A stretch of 64,000 nt of DNA from Serripes groenlandicus (lineage: Eukaryota; Mollusca; Bivalvia; Cardiida; Cardiidae): the NCBI GenBank assembly GCA_031761405.1, contig JASEVX010000035.1:1501084-1565083 (forward strand), given 5' to 3'. The notes beneath the pieces were generated by a model. The model did not search any database. It was not told the origin of the DNA and was given only the letters and a program-made list of their open reading frames with translations. Every line of letters starts with the position of its first letter. Within the stretch, counting starts at the first letter, position 1. The position numbers were made by a program, and so were the translations under genes. Below are positions 34,350 to 45,312 of the stretch, one piece after another.

Positions 34350-34535
34350 AACATATTTGCAGCAGACGACTTTAAAACTGTTTGGGTTAAAGTATAGAAC
34401 ATATCTACAAAGGAAAGTATATGTATTGAATAGAGTTGAACTCATACGGTGGCGAAATCACTAATTGTGAGCAATGTCTCTTTTTGCCAGAATTATTACA
34501 AAGGACGTCTGCTGTATAGGCGTCAGAAAGCTTAT
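34350..34535. mobile_element. Foldback MITE family P, degraded copy
   Basis: GCAGCAGACGACTTTAAAAC on the left and ACAAAGGACGTCTGCTGTA on the right are inverted relative to each other, with GAGCAATGTCTCTTTTTGCC between. Confidence 0.5.
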
Positions 34536-34732
34536 TTATGTGGAGAAGTGTTGAAGACGCGAACAGTTGGATTGGATTGTTAAGGTGGTAATAATTACTT
34601 AAAGATAAATTCAAGTCGATACGACTACTTATATCAGTTATTCGGGGCTTAAGTCTGGCTTAACTTGCTAATTGTATATATTTGTAAAAGTTGCTAGATA
34701 ACCCAACGGATTTTTTCATTATTTAACAATGT

Positions 34733-35390
34733 TCACGGTAAGGAATCGGGTATATGGTCTATCCGACACGGGGAAAGTATGCATTTGTTTTCAACATTTA
34801 ACTATTTATACGGTACGGAGGCGGGTATGTGGTCTATTCGACACGGGGAAATGATGCATTTGTTTTCAACATTTAACCATTTATACGGTACGGAGGCGGG
34901 TATGTGGTCTATTTGACACGGGGAAATGATGCATTTGTTTTCAACATTTAACCATTTATACGGTACTGAGGCGGATATTTGGTCTATTCGACACGGGGAA
35001 ATGATGCATTTGTTTTCAACATTTAACCATTTATACGGTACTGAGGCGGATATGTGGTCTATTCGACATGGGGAAATGATGCATTTGTTTTCAACATGTA
35101 ACCATTTATACGGTACTGAGGCGGATATGTGGTCTATTCGACACGGGGAAATGATGCATTTGTTTTCAACATTTAACCATGTACACGGTACGGGTATGTG
35201 GTTTATTCGAATAAAAGTGCCATTGCAATCTACTTGCAACGACTTTGTTAATTATTTAACCAATTATACGGTACGGAATCGGGTATGTGATCTATTCGAC
35301 GCGGTGAAATGATGCATTTTGTTCAACATTTAACCATTTATACGGTATGGAGGCGGGTATGTGGTCTATTCGACACAGGGAAAGGATGAA
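34733..35390. repeat. 75-bp minisatellite
   Basis: Six near-perfect 75-bp units run head to tail between about 34777 and 35200. Diverged partial units lie on both sides, and an interruption at about 35216-35255 is followed by two more imperfect units. Each unit contains ATGATGCATTTGTTTTCAAC, CATTTATACGGTAC and GTGGTCTATTCGACACGGGG. Because 75 is a multiple of three and the unit lacks stops in one frame on each strand, both strands show long repetitive open frames of 25-residue units. Neither has other signs of being a gene. Confidence 0.9.
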
Positions 35391-35524
35391 TATCTCATTC
35401 GGCATCTAACGGAGAATAAATAGGCTTTGATACCAGCGAGGTTTCTCATTTGTTCTAGTGTTGTCATAGATCACATCTAGATATATATATATTGATATCC
35501 CTTACACACTTACAAAGGCATTTT

Positions 35525-35700
35525 GATGTTTTTAAAGCAGACTACTTTTGAAAACATGATGCGCATTTTCTCCTATTACCATAATGTTTAACATTCTATT
35601 AATTCATTAGACATTCATATAAAGAAAATGTCAACAGTTTTGCTGACATTTGTTTAAAGTCGTCTGCTGTAGATTCGTTGTGTGTTAGAAAATGGCAATA
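35525..35700. mobile_element. Foldback MITE family P, degraded copy
   Basis: AAAGCAGACTACTTTTGAAA on the left and TTTAAAGTCGTCTGCTGTAG on the right are inverted ends typical of family P. Confidence 0.5.
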
Positions 35701-35756
35701 CGTTTTAGTCATGGCTTTATCATCAGTGCACCCATTGGCGTTGCCTAGAGTATGGA

Positions 35757-36012
35757 TCGTCTCGGAGGTGTAGTGGTAGAGTGTCCGCCTGGGGTGTTGG
35801 AGGTCGCCGGGTTGATCCCCAGTCAGATCATACCAAATACATTAAACATGGTATGATGGCTTGCCTTCTCGGCGCTCAGAATTTCGGGTTTAGCATTACG
35901 ACTGACTGGCTGGTGTCAGGATAAATGGACCAGTACAACTGATAACTTACCCATTAAACGCCGTGACATTACTGAAACAAATTGTTGGAATGTGCGTTAA
36001 ACAACAAACAAT
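35757..36012 (+). mobile_element. SINE-A, full copy
   Basis: The A box is GGTGTAGTGGTAGAGTGTCC and the B-box region GGGTTGATCCCC. The core is TTCTCGGCGCTCAGAATTTC with GACTGGCTGGTGTCAGGATA, and the tail is GAAACAAATTGTTGGAATGT, then AAACAACAAACAATC. The 5' breakpoint of the X-Y tandem duplication lies within it at 35905. Confidence 0.8.
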
Positions 36013-36479
36013 CAGATTGAGTATGACGCGGCTACTCTGGTGGGTATTTTTTCAAGTTTTGCGGAGACGGACCCCTTGATCTCTTTACCGGGAAGAATTG
36101 ATTGTTACAAGTGATAAGTCGCTATTACAGATATTAAAGTGAAAACGTTATTCACGAATGAAATTGATTCCGATTCTCTATTCCGATAAAAGCTTCTGAA
36201 TTGGAAAGGCGTTTCTACGGATCATTTCTACATAAAAATGATTTTTAGGTAGAGAGTTTTAGTAAAGTATTGCCTGGGCTTAAATTGCCAGGAGAAAGTT
36301 ATAATTAAGCGTTTATGTTATTTGGCACACATTCTTTGAAAGCATTGTGAAAAAAGAACATTTTCTGTTTCCAGGTTTTAGATTTGCAATGCAAATTTAA
36401 GACCATGTTTCAGTCTTCAAATCATCAGAATTATATTATCCACCAATATTTGACGCTAACATATCTGGTAGAACGTCGG

Positions 36480-36616
36480 CCACTCGTACCAATGGTCCCT
36501 GAATCGAATTCCGTTGTGAGCGGGTTCTGCCTTTTAAATTTTACAGCACAACCGGCTCGAGGACTGGTTGTAATTCAAGGAAGCAGACATCAAGCGAGAT
36601 CAATTTAAACTGAAAG
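36480..36616 (+). mobile_element. SINE-C-like sequence, truncated (X1)
   Basis: A decayed B box (ATCGAATTCCG) precedes AGCGGGTTCTGCC and GGAAGCAGACATCAAGCGAG. Relatives lie at 46195, 47215, 52600 and 53013; most have the tail GATGTAAAATAAATAAGTT. Confidence 0.5.
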
Positions 36617-36760
36617 GTATAGAGTAATGATTGCTGAAACAGAAAATCCACAAGAGGCAAAAAGTGTCTGCCCGTGTAAGCCTGCGCGGCGTGCTTAGGC
36701 TGATCCGGGTCGATATTTTTCGCAAAGTCCACACTGTTGGTTTTCTCGCGGGACGGCTCA
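36617..36760 (+). mobile_element. MITE family 1, 5'-truncated copy in X1
   Basis: Right two thirds of the element, ending TCTCGCGGGACGGCTCA. The missing part is present in the paralogue at 47612-47875. Confidence 0.7.
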
Positions 36761-36962
36761 TATGATCTCTGACTCGAACACAACACTCATCATAATCTAA
36801 GATAGGGACAGACTGCAATGCTGCATCGGGGTGTAGTGGTTAGTGCGCGCACCGTGATGTAAATGAAATAATATTGAAAGCAGCTTTCTTCTTTTTTTGT
36901 CGGGTTCAATTGACCCTACTATTGCGGTCGAAACGTCTATAGCGGATGTTGACCACACAGTC

Positions 36963-36985
36963 ACCCCCCCCCCCCCCCCCCCCCC
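36963..36985 (+). repeat. Poly-C run at the X1 boundary
   Basis: About 23 consecutive C residues. The paralogous site in X2 (48252-48269) has a run of A instead. Confidence 0.9.
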
Positions 36986-37934
36986 AAAAGAAAATGTATT
37001 CACTAATATATCTATAGGTGCTACCTATTTACGAAAAAACTCAAGATAATTAAAAACAAAAATTAAAGAGCATACTTTGGCCATAAAAAGGATTTATAAG
37101 TAATTGACTAGACAATTATAATGTTAATGTCATGTTTCTTGCTGTTGTCTATTATTTGAACAGAAAATAATAAAGTGAAGACTTTCAGAAAATCAAGGAA
37201 TTCATTGAGGGCCAAGATGATCCTTAATCGATCACCTGCATTATGGTAAAGAATCAAATAGATTAGCCCTTTTCTGATGCCACCTGGCGACTGCCTTTTT
37301 CAACCAGTCAATATGACTGGAAGAAATTATGTAAGGGGTCACATTTTTGCTCAACCCTTTCCCTATTAGAGACGGTTTCTGAGGCCTATGCAACAGACGA
37401 TTTAGGAAAAGATTGTCGCCACAAGAACAATTGCTCCTTATGAGAAAGTTATCCTTTTGCCACAACGTTTGATAAATAATTATACTTTGAATGGGTGAGT
37501 CATATATAGGAATTTGGGATCTTCCATGTTGATACCACTTTTTTGCGGGAAACGACGTCTCTCCATTGACGTTACGCCAAGATGAAGTGTAACGGAAATG
37601 ACGTCACGTCCTTCTTTGGCTACGATACAGTCAAAATTTAGTTTCGGGCGTAGAAGGCTAATGCTGTCGTTTTTTTTGACGAACGGGAAAACATATTTCT
37701 TACAGATTACCATTTAATTTTAACTTTTCGTACAAATGTTAATTCCAACACAGCACTTGATTAAACAGACGACAACAATTTTCAATCCGTGTTTTTCGGC
37801 TCATTTTATACATACCCAAATAAACTGATTTTAATTTTTTTTATTAAAAAGCCGACAATAATTTTCAATCTGTGTTTTACGTCTGCTTTTTATACATATC
37901 CAAAATGGCGGCCCGCATGGATTTTTCCAGTTTC

Positions 37935-38405
37935 AGGTCAAATTACGCTAAATACATCCGCGGGCCCCTTTGATCTACCAAGTAGTGCGTAAACAAAACT
38001 TTGTTTGCCTATAAATGGTTGTACATCTGGCCCAGACTGCATTGGATATGTGACAATGGGTGTAAATTCTTTGTAAATATGTGAAGGATGAACTGGAACT
38101 GTTTGATTTGATCATTTTAGGTATTTTGACCTTGTGTGAAAGTGAAAGTAGAGTATGGGTAAATCCATTTTATGCCTAGCTGGATTGTGGTAAAAAGGAC
38201 GGTCCCTATCTTCACAGAGCGAGTTCTTTCTTGCATAATACATGACCCCACATTTTCTATGGATTATTTTAAAGGTAAGAAGTATCTCTTTTCAATGATA
38301 TATGGTGTTCCACCTGGGAAATGCTTAGAAAGTGTGACAAACGAGGGTTGAAGCTGGTTGATTTACATGTAAACAAAGAAGGAATTTATTTGGTGTATTG
38401 TGACC
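37935..38405 (+). repeat. Terminal direct repeat S1 of the Mutator-like element
   Basis: 471 bp, matching S2 (41411-41884) with one substitution (near 38011, T to G in S2) and one 3-bp indel (CTACCAAG against CTACAGCCAAG). It starts AGGTCAAATTACGCTAAATA and ends TTGTGACC. The two ends of S are imperfect inverted repeats of about 25 bp. No open frame of note lies inside. Confidence 0.85.
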
Positions 38406-38735
38406 ATAAGCCACTCTCAGGGTAGATGTTTGGGAGGTCATTTTAACCATGAAAATATCTACCCTGACTGTGTCATACTGACCTAGATGAAAGGTAAACA
38501 AATATGAAGTGTTCTTATGTATAGCACTATCTTTTGACCTATTGATAAATAAATATGACCAAACATGGTTATTAAACAGTCATATACTACAAATATAGCT
38601 TTAAAATGTGGAAAATGTGGGGTTGGTTGGTAATTGTTTAAGTATGAGCATACATGACATTGAATCTTTGTTCAATATTTTCACACACACAATAATACAC
38701 AGTGAAATAATACAGTCAATCAATCAATGCATTAT

Positions 38736-40682
38736 TTATACATAGCTATGGTCACTGAGATGGGCTAAGCCCTGAGTATTCAACTTTGGGTCAGTCATTC
38801 CCTTCCTGTAGTGCACCTTTTCGTGTAAATTATATTTTCGCAAACGTCCCGCATACCTACATGTTTTATGTTTAGATCTGTATTGTTTACTTTTGGACAA
38901 GTTAATAGATCTTTGTGTACTAACCAGCTGCTTCACTACAGAAGAACCCCTGGTTATATTTGCATGAAGGTTACTGCATTTTGTGAGGACAGAATTAGCA
39001 AAGCCTTTGTTCAACTTATGAATTTGGCCATGAATGCGACCCCGAAAATTACGCGCGAATGTGGTCGCTTTGGGGACCACCGCTTGATAGGACCTGTTTA
39101 CGGCCTCACATTTTTGGGTCGATGTTAAAAACCTAGTTTTCCCCAAGTTCTCAGTACCTAAGAATAAATTAATGCACCTTGTCAGTATTTCTTCATCAAG
39201 TTTCGATATTCTAAGTCTCACGTTTTGTGGCAGGAAGTATTTTACTTGAGACTTATGACCGGTACAAACGAAACTTTGCTTAGCACATGTAGAACCGCAG
39301 TAACCTTTAAAACATAAGACTATTGTTTCAATGATTTTTGGCATTTTTAATGTTATTTTACACATATCACCATTGTAATATCTATGTGCAGATATCAGCT
39401 CACCCAAACACCTTGCTTTTACTGAGAGTGCAAACCTATTTTTCAAGTTTGACTTGTTACATGGAAACATTGTCTTAGTGAATGGGGCTTTATAAACCTG
39501 TCTCTTCATAGAATTAGCAAGATGTCTCAAGTCTTTTAAGCTAATAACAGTGTTCTCCTGACATTTATTTACACCTTTATGACCTTTACTGTCACCGTCA
39601 CCAGTAAAATGCGTTATTTTTAAATCTTGAGATATTTGGCGCGCAGCCTTTTCATTCCATTGGTCTTCCTGCCCAATCGGTGTTTCGCCCGTTATGTTTG
39701 CCGAGCAATAGCCTGCATGATTAGGGCAGGACACTTTTTCCCCTTTGTTTCGCAACCGTGATGCCCTTACACATAATTTACTTGCTATGTGAACCCCAAT
39801 TATTTTCTTTTCAAGAGTATTGTTCTCGCATAGAGTGGTTGTAGCCATAGTACCGGCTTGAAACGGTGTCGATTCGCTATTGAAAAGAGGGTTATTGTAA
39901 CATGTATCTCCCTCTATCCTCACTGACTTAGGGTCTTTCTGACCAATAGTTTTATTATCAGCCTTTAGAGTTTGCCTTATGTCCTTAATACTCTCATTAT
40001 TCAATTTGATAAATGCCTCTGCCACAGAATTTGCAGTTTTTTGCATACCCGATATTGTTGGTGCAATTATGTTAGTGCAGTTTAGTATGCGTGTTGCACA
40101 ATGGTTACTGATTGGTGTTGAGAATATACCTATTTGAAAGCCAACATTGGCTTTTGCTGTTTGTCTACCTCTTCTCTTATGGATCCTTTCAACCTCTTCA
40201 TATAAATTATAGTATATACCAATATATGTACATTTTTCACATTTAAGCCGTTCGCGCCAGACTAGACCCCACTTTTGGGAACTGGCACTGTCAAAAACCA
40301 GAATACCATTACAATTTATGTTCAACTGTGCATGTATCTTTATTTCAGAGTTAAACATCAGTTGCACCTTAGCTGGACAGTACAGTTTATTTGTGTATGA
40401 GTTGGGGTGATATGTATTGTTGCGGGCAACACCAAACTCATCGATAATACCAGCCACTTTCCCAGATGGCCGCAAGGGACGTACATTTGTTTCCGAACCA
40501 TCAACATCAAGAAAGGTGAATATACCCAAATGTCTATTTACACGTGCCTCAAAGGCATCTTGAGTACATCTCACATACTTTGTTTGTACCTTTTCTACAA
40601 TAAAACCATGTTTTTGTCCCCTATTTACACCTGGCACACCTTTTTGAAAGCCAATTGACTTGCAGTGCCTTTTACGGGCCAT
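38736..40682 (-). CDS. Mutator-like (DDE) transposase, intact
   Basis: This is a 648-residue frame with ATG at 40682 (MARKRHCKSI...); the frame is open a little further upstream, but that GTG is a less likely start. It resembles the Mutator-like transposase family seen in many invertebrates. A catalytic Asp fits SVRIEGDTCYNN (D259). A second lies in THFTGDGDSKG (D362 or D364), and the acidic third in TSTQKCEAVNRSYQAVVPKA (E526). The CEAVNR...PK...RN..GRIH...N.G block is typical of these enzymes. Cys/His pairs lie at SKLCVRAS, VSCPNHAGYC and LKCEKC, suggesting zinc binding. The last 60 residues are basic. There are no stops or frameshifts, so the copy may be recent and active. It would act in the nucleus on its own element ends. 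No intron is apparent. Confidence 0.8.
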   Translation of the reverse strand: MARKRHCKSIGFQKGVPGVNRGQKHGFIVEKVQTKYVRCTQDAFEARVNRHLGIFTFLDVDGSETNVRPLRPSGKVAGIIDEFGVARNNTYHPNSYTNKLYCPAKVQLMFNSEIKIHAQLNINCNGILVFDSASSQKWGLVWRERLKCEKCTYIGIYYNLYEEVERIHKRRGRQTAKANVGFQIGIFSTPISNHCATRILNCTNIIAPTISGMQKTANSVAEAFIKLNNESIKDIRQTLKADNKTIGQKDPKSVRIEGDTCYNNPLFNSESTPFQAGTMATTTLCENNTLEKKIIGVHIASKLCVRASRLRNKGEKVSCPNHAGYCSANITGETPIGQEDQWNEKAARQISQDLKITHFTGDGDSKGHKGVNKCQENTVISLKDLRHLANSMKRQVYKAPFTKTMFPCNKSNLKNRFALSVKARCLGELISAHRYYNGDMCKITLKMPKIIETIVLCFKGYCGSTCAKQSFVCTGHKSQVKYFLPQNVRLRISKLDEEILTRCINLFLGTENLGKTRFLTSTQKCEAVNRSYQAVVPKATTFARNFRGRIHGQIHKLNKGFANSVLTKCSNLHANITRGSSVVKQLVSTQRSINLSKSKQYRSKHKTCRYAGRLRKYNLHEKVHYRKGMTDPKLNTQGLAHLSDHSYV

Positions 40683-40730
40683 CTTTAACTTAATTTCCCC
40701 GTCAATTACAATACAAAAGCAATAGAACAC

Positions 40731-41410
40731 AACTAATATAATAAAAGTGTGTTAGGAAGTTATTTTATTGGAACCTACTTCCTAATACAGCCCTCTTCAA
40801 CCCCAGCTAGTCCCTTACTAATGGGTTAATATTTATGACATATACATGCCACAAATGTGCTAAATTTCACACATCAATGCAGTCACCAGTAAAGATGTCA
40901 AAAAACCTTAATAATGCACCTGGCTGGCCAGTATTGGTATTAAATTGTTTGAAATATATAAATGCTCGTTTCTTAATAAAATGTTTGTAGAAAAACATCA
41001 AAAAGCATTTAGAACAGGATTTTGCTGGAAAAAAATCCTAGCAAATTTTACATTTTTCTCCCTAAAAATGGATGTTTTCAAGCTATTTAGACTTCTCTGT
41101 TAGTGTTGCATGGCCCAAATCATGCCTAAATATGAAGTTTGTTCATGTCTTTAAACAATGGACACAGTTTAAACTTAATATATAACGTGTTTCTTATTTT
41201 TTTCGTCTAAGACCTATATGATGCGCGATATCCCAAAACTGGCCAGACTCAAGCCGCAAAACCAAGGTTTCTGCGGGTATAGGAAAATTGAAATTTCTTT
41301 TAAAATAATTGCCTAACTGTCCTAACTTTGGTTTTTTTGCTTTCAATATAGATAACACTTTGAAAACAATGGCAAGAAACTCCTCCTCAGAGGCAAAAAT
41401 TTTGTCTTAT
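40731..41410. other. Interior noncoding part of the Mutator-like element, upstream of the transposase
   Basis: AT-rich, between the transposase start (minus strand) and S2. It would hold the promoter. No TATA box stands out clearly, and no second gene is visible. Confidence 0.4.
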
Positions 41411-41884
41411 AGGTCAAATTACGCTAAATACATCCGCGGGCCCCTTTGATCTACAGCCAAGTAGTGCGTAAACAAAACTTTGTTTGCCTAGAAATGGTTG
41501 TACATCTGGCCCAGACTGCATTGGATATGTGACAATGGGTGTAAATTCTTTGTAAATATGTGAAGGATGAACTGGAACTGTTTGATTTGATCATTTTAGG
41601 TATTTTGACCTTGTGTGAAAGTGAAAGTAGAGTATGGGTAAATCCATTTTATGCCTAGCTGGATTGTGGTAAAAAGGACGGTCCCTATCTTCACAGAGCG
41701 AGTTCTTTCTTGCATAATACATGACCCCACATTTTCTATGGATTATTTTAAAGGTAAGAAGTATCTCTTTTCAATGATATATGGTGTTCCACCTGGGAAA
41801 TGCTTAGAAAGTGTGACAAACGAGGGTTGAAGCTGGTTGATTTACATGTAAACAAAGAAGGAATTTATTTGGTGTATTGTGACC
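41411..41884 (+). repeat. Terminal direct repeat S2 of the Mutator-like element
   Basis: 474 bp, in the same orientation as S1 and 99.6 percent identical outside the 3-bp indel. Confidence 0.85.
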
Positions 41885-41956
41885 TTCATTTCAGAAAGCT
41901 TCATGGGTTATTGAAAAAAAAAAAAAAAAAAAATCTCACACCTGTTTCCTATAAGC

Positions 41957-41986
41957 GAAAAAAACCAATTATGGTTTTTTTTCGTA
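41957..41986. repeat. Hairpin at the right edge of the 5-kb insertion
   Basis: CGAAAAAAACC and GGTTTTTTTTCG pair around AATTAT, immediately before homology to Y2 resumes. Confidence 0.7.
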
Positions 41987-42639
41987 TTAAATAGTTCACT
42001 AATTCTTATTGAATACTCAAAATAGGCAAATATGAATAACTTCGTAATTGCGCAGTTACTTTTTGAAAAAATGCCTCTGGAAACACACATATTTATGGTT
42101 TTGACTCTGAAGACAAATTTACATTTTAAACGAAATTCGGTTACTTCCGTGAGATGACATCCGAGTAACATAGATGTATTTCATGCTCGGTATCGGTGCA
42201 ATGATCCGATGCCGAAACATATCCAATATGTTTTTGTTTTTATAAAAGAATATAATTTACATTTATGCAGGCATTCAAACACCTATTAATGTATAGTTCA
42301 TTCAGCGAACTTTCCTCTATGCAAGGTTTTCGTCGTATGTAAACACATTATTGTGTAAAGTATCCAGTTTAAGGTCAATTAGAGTTGATACTTTTACTTT
42401 TCTATTTTCTGATTTGAAGTTTTTTTATGCTTAAAACCCCAAACAAATTTAATATACATTTCTTTTAATTAATTTCATTTTGTTATGTTGTATGCAGTAA
42501 ATGTGTTATCATTTTGCGTAACCCTTGACACACCATTATCCAAGTTTTCCTTGTACTTTCAACATCTTTGAATTTATTTAATCGATGGTGTTTTTCATGT
42601 GAATCCGACTTTCAGTACTCCTGCGTACTTTGATAACTG

Positions 42640-42745
42640 TTTTCCTACCAAATTTTACCAGAAGACTGGGTAAGTTACCCGTACTGCTGGTCTATTTATC
42701 ATGACTCCAGTCAATCAGTCGTAATGGACCAAAAAGGGTAGCCAT
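42640..42745 (-). mobile_element. SINE-A, 3' half, minus orientation (Y1)
   Basis: GGGTAAGTTACCCGTACTGC, then GACTCCAGTCAATCAGTCGT, is the reverse complement of the SINE-A core. The Y2 copy is at about 48933-49045. Confidence 0.6.
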
Positions 42746-43129
42746 TTCTACCACAATCTCATTAGAGGAATCCCGTTTGCTTCACCTGTCTGATTGCATC
42801 ACACAACACTTCAAATATCGTTGAACGTAGATCGTTTACGTTGTGTGAAAACATGAACAAATGAAGATTTCGTGTTCTTCTCAATATCATCAATCTTCCT
42901 CCTGGTATGAAATTAAAATGGATCAGAGATGGAATTACTCAAATGGCAACATCGTGCAATTAACTTTAAACATGTATCATTTGTATGTGTTCTATGGGAA
43001 TTTCATCAATTAGTTTTCAGAAAGAAATTCTAATTGAATTCGAAGTCCTATGAAACGCTTGATAATGAAGTGTGTTCTGTTGCTGTTATATTACCAGACC
43101 AGTCTGTTAAACCTGATTATAATTTAAAT

Positions 43130-43505
43130 TTCACATCCGTAATGGGCATTAACTAACGTAAATACCATGCGAAAGGGGATATCATTTCACATCCGGAATG
43201 GGCATTAACTAACGTAAATACCATGCGAAAAGGGATATCATTTCACATCCGGAATGGGCATTAACTACCGTAAATACCATGCGAAAAGGGATATAATTTC
43301 ACATCCGTAATGGGCATTAACTAACGTAAATATCATGCGAAAAGGGATATCATTTCACATCCGTAATGGGCATTAACTAACGTAAATACCATGCGAAAGT
43401 GGATATCATTTCACATCCGGAATGGATATTAACTAATTTAAATGCCATGCAAAAAGGGGTATTATTTCACATCCGAAATGGGCATAAACTAATGTAAATG
43501 GGTTA
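43130..43505. repeat. 56-bp minisatellite, six to seven units (Y1)
   Basis: Units start at 43130, 43186, 43242, 43298, 43354, 43410 and 43466. Each begins TTCACATCCGnAATGGGCAT and includes CATGCGAAAAGGGATAT. The Y2 paralogue (about 49410-49610) has only about three irregular units. Confidence 0.9.
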
Positions 43506-44465
43506 AACATAGAGGGTAACAATTCCAGCTTTTCGTAAGAAGGTACGTCTTCGTCTGTTACACGATGGCTGACTGCGAAAGCTATGACTAGAAATTACAT
43601 ACGCAAACGCTAGCCCGATCCTTGACTGTTCACAATGCAATTGAAACGCCTTTTATTAAGCCGTTCATGCCTCTAACACACAACAACAAATCTAATTACC
43701 TATTTATACAAAGCATTGCTAAATTTCCATTGAAAGTAAAAATGCAGTTTGTATGGAATCAGCACATGATTCCGAATTGGCCTAAAAGTAATTGCAGATC
43801 ATGGAATACCGGGTGTCCAAGGTTCGAACCCTGCTCAAAACGGACATATTGGAATGCCCGAAAGTCAGACTAGCGGATAAAAACCTCGTCAGCCGTCAAA
43901 CCTCTTTGAATTATACGTTTCCGAGACTTGATGGATTTGAATTTAACGCTGGGATTGAATAAACCCGATTTCCCCATCAAACTATGTCAAACTCGACTTT
44001 CAAGCACTTAATGTGAATAAACAAAGCTGTAACAGCTATGGTAAATAAGACGCTTCAGGAAATATGAAACATAATGCTTAAGTCGGGATTTGTGTTTTAT
44101 CCTTGTCCATTACAAACACCTTGAAACACAATTATTGTGTTTACTGATAATCAGAATGAATCATTTTTTTTTTCTTTCTTTCCACTAGTATAAAATACAT
44201 CCTTCGACTAATCAAGTGAAATCCGAACATTCTAAGAACTCTGTGTCAGGGCGTATGTTCAGGGTTTTTAACATGGCAGAAGTCGATCCGATTGTATACC
44301 ATAATTGGTTGTACATACGTACTAATTCCTTGTTCGACGAGTTACTGGAAGAAGTCATACTCCCTAGATGATTATTTATATCGAATTATTTGTATGTCGA
44401 TTCCTTTAGAATGTACACTAGATATCTTTAACGTGAGAGTCGGTTCTAATTAAACAATAACGATT

Positions 44466-44735
44466 GATTGAGTGATTGTTTGGTGTTTTACGGCGCTTTC
44501 GACATTTTTCCTCAAGTGATATCACTGTGTTTCCTTGGTTTGTTACCAGTACTACTGATCCATTTACTTGACACCAGCCAGTCAGCCGTTATGCTAACCC
44601 CGCGAACCCTGAGCTCCAAGAAGGGCAGCCATTAGTTAATATTTTTAAAGTCTTTAGTATGACTCGGCCGGGGATCGAACCCGCTACCTCCCGCACATAA
44701 TGCGGACGCGATATTCCACTGCAAACCGAAACGGT
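44466..44735 (-). mobile_element. SINE-A, minus orientation (Y1)
   Basis: In reverse complement the B box is GGTTCGATCCCCGGCCGAG and the core GGTGTCAAGTAAATGGATC, and the tail includes GAAAGCGCCGTAAAACACC. The duplicate is at 50655-50925. Confidence 0.75.
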
Positions 44736-45312
44736 AAACAATAAACGAACAACGAAGCATGTACGCTCGGTTCGTTTTTCAGAAGAAAAAGGGTAAACAC
44801 AATAAACCGGCCTAACTATGGGTTCTTATCTCCTTCTAGTAGCCTGAAACTCTGGAATTGGAAGTAATGTTCATAAGCCTGGGATTCAATCCATTTGGAC
44901 TTGACAACATCGATCATTTACGGAATATACTAGTACGGTTCCTATACATTCAATGGTTATACAGCCTGTTTCATTCTTTCATTCTATACATATTTGAAAA
45001 TTAGTTTTTTACCGGACGTTTGTCGGGAATTATTATGTATAGTACATGCACTGTCATTTCATAATTCTGAACAAACGTGAATTCGTCAAGGAAAACCCCA
45101 ATTAAACAAGAGCAACGCATAGCGAACGTCAAACGCTCGTCTGTTTGTTTCTCAGTCGAAAAGGGGTTATATTACTGAATATATATTAAAGCCAGAGTTA
45201 TGTGATTTGTTACAGACATGCGTATTGTTTCTAGGAACATGTGTACTAAGTTACTTTTGAATATGTGTAAATATTTATGAGGTAAGGTTGACGTTTTGTG
45301 ACGACGTCACAG

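Larger units (their letters stand above)
35905..36985 (+). repeat. Tandem duplication unit 1, segment X1
   Basis: Matches X2 (46623-48265) in order: CAGATTGAGTATGACGCGGC, CCGATTCTCTATTCCGATAA, CGGCCACTCGTACCAATGG, GGATGTTGACCACACA. X1 lacks about 370 bp present in X2 (47353-47727), including the 5' half of MITE family 1. It also lacks about 160 bp near 48000-48165. It ends in a run of 23 C residues. Confidence 0.85.
37935..41884. mobile_element. Mutator-like DNA transposon with long terminal direct repeats
   Basis: The unit is S1, a 3.0-kb interior and S2. The outer ends are inverted (AGGTCAAATTACG... and ...TTGTGACCT). The interior begins ATAAG and ends CTTAT and carries a single intact gene on the minus strand. 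A short hairpin, CAGGGTAGAT/ATCTACCCTG, lies just after S1 (38419-38466). The 9 bases outside each end share only TTTCA, so a target duplication is not convincing. Confidence 0.65.
36986..41987. mobile_element. About 5-kb insertion between X1 and Y1, absent from unit 2
   Basis: In unit 2, X2 is followed directly by Y2 across an A-run. In unit 1, this 5-kb block intervenes between the C-run and the resumption of homology at TATTAAATAGTTCACTAATT (41986). It contains a family P fragment (37235-37470), a diverged local duplication (TTTTCAATCnGTGTTTT near 37778 and 37862), the direct repeats S1 and S2 and the Mutator-like transposase. A 19-A run and a hairpin mark its right edge. Confidence 0.75.

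Noticed and set aside
34802..35239. 145-codon repetitive protein on the minus strand
   Set aside because: The 75-bp repeat is open on both strands; neither frame has start context, signal peptide or non-repeat coding flanks.
36541..36818. Minus-strand frames with a repetitive-protein feel (SRPARKPTVWTLRK)
   Set aside because: They are translations of MITE family 1; the same peptide phrases recur wherever the MITE does.
38868..39128. 86-codon plus-strand frame
   Set aside because: Antisense shadow of the transposase gene.
43130..43505. CRISPR array (regular 56-bp spacing)
   Set aside because: Whole units are repeated with no variable spacers; it is a minisatellite.
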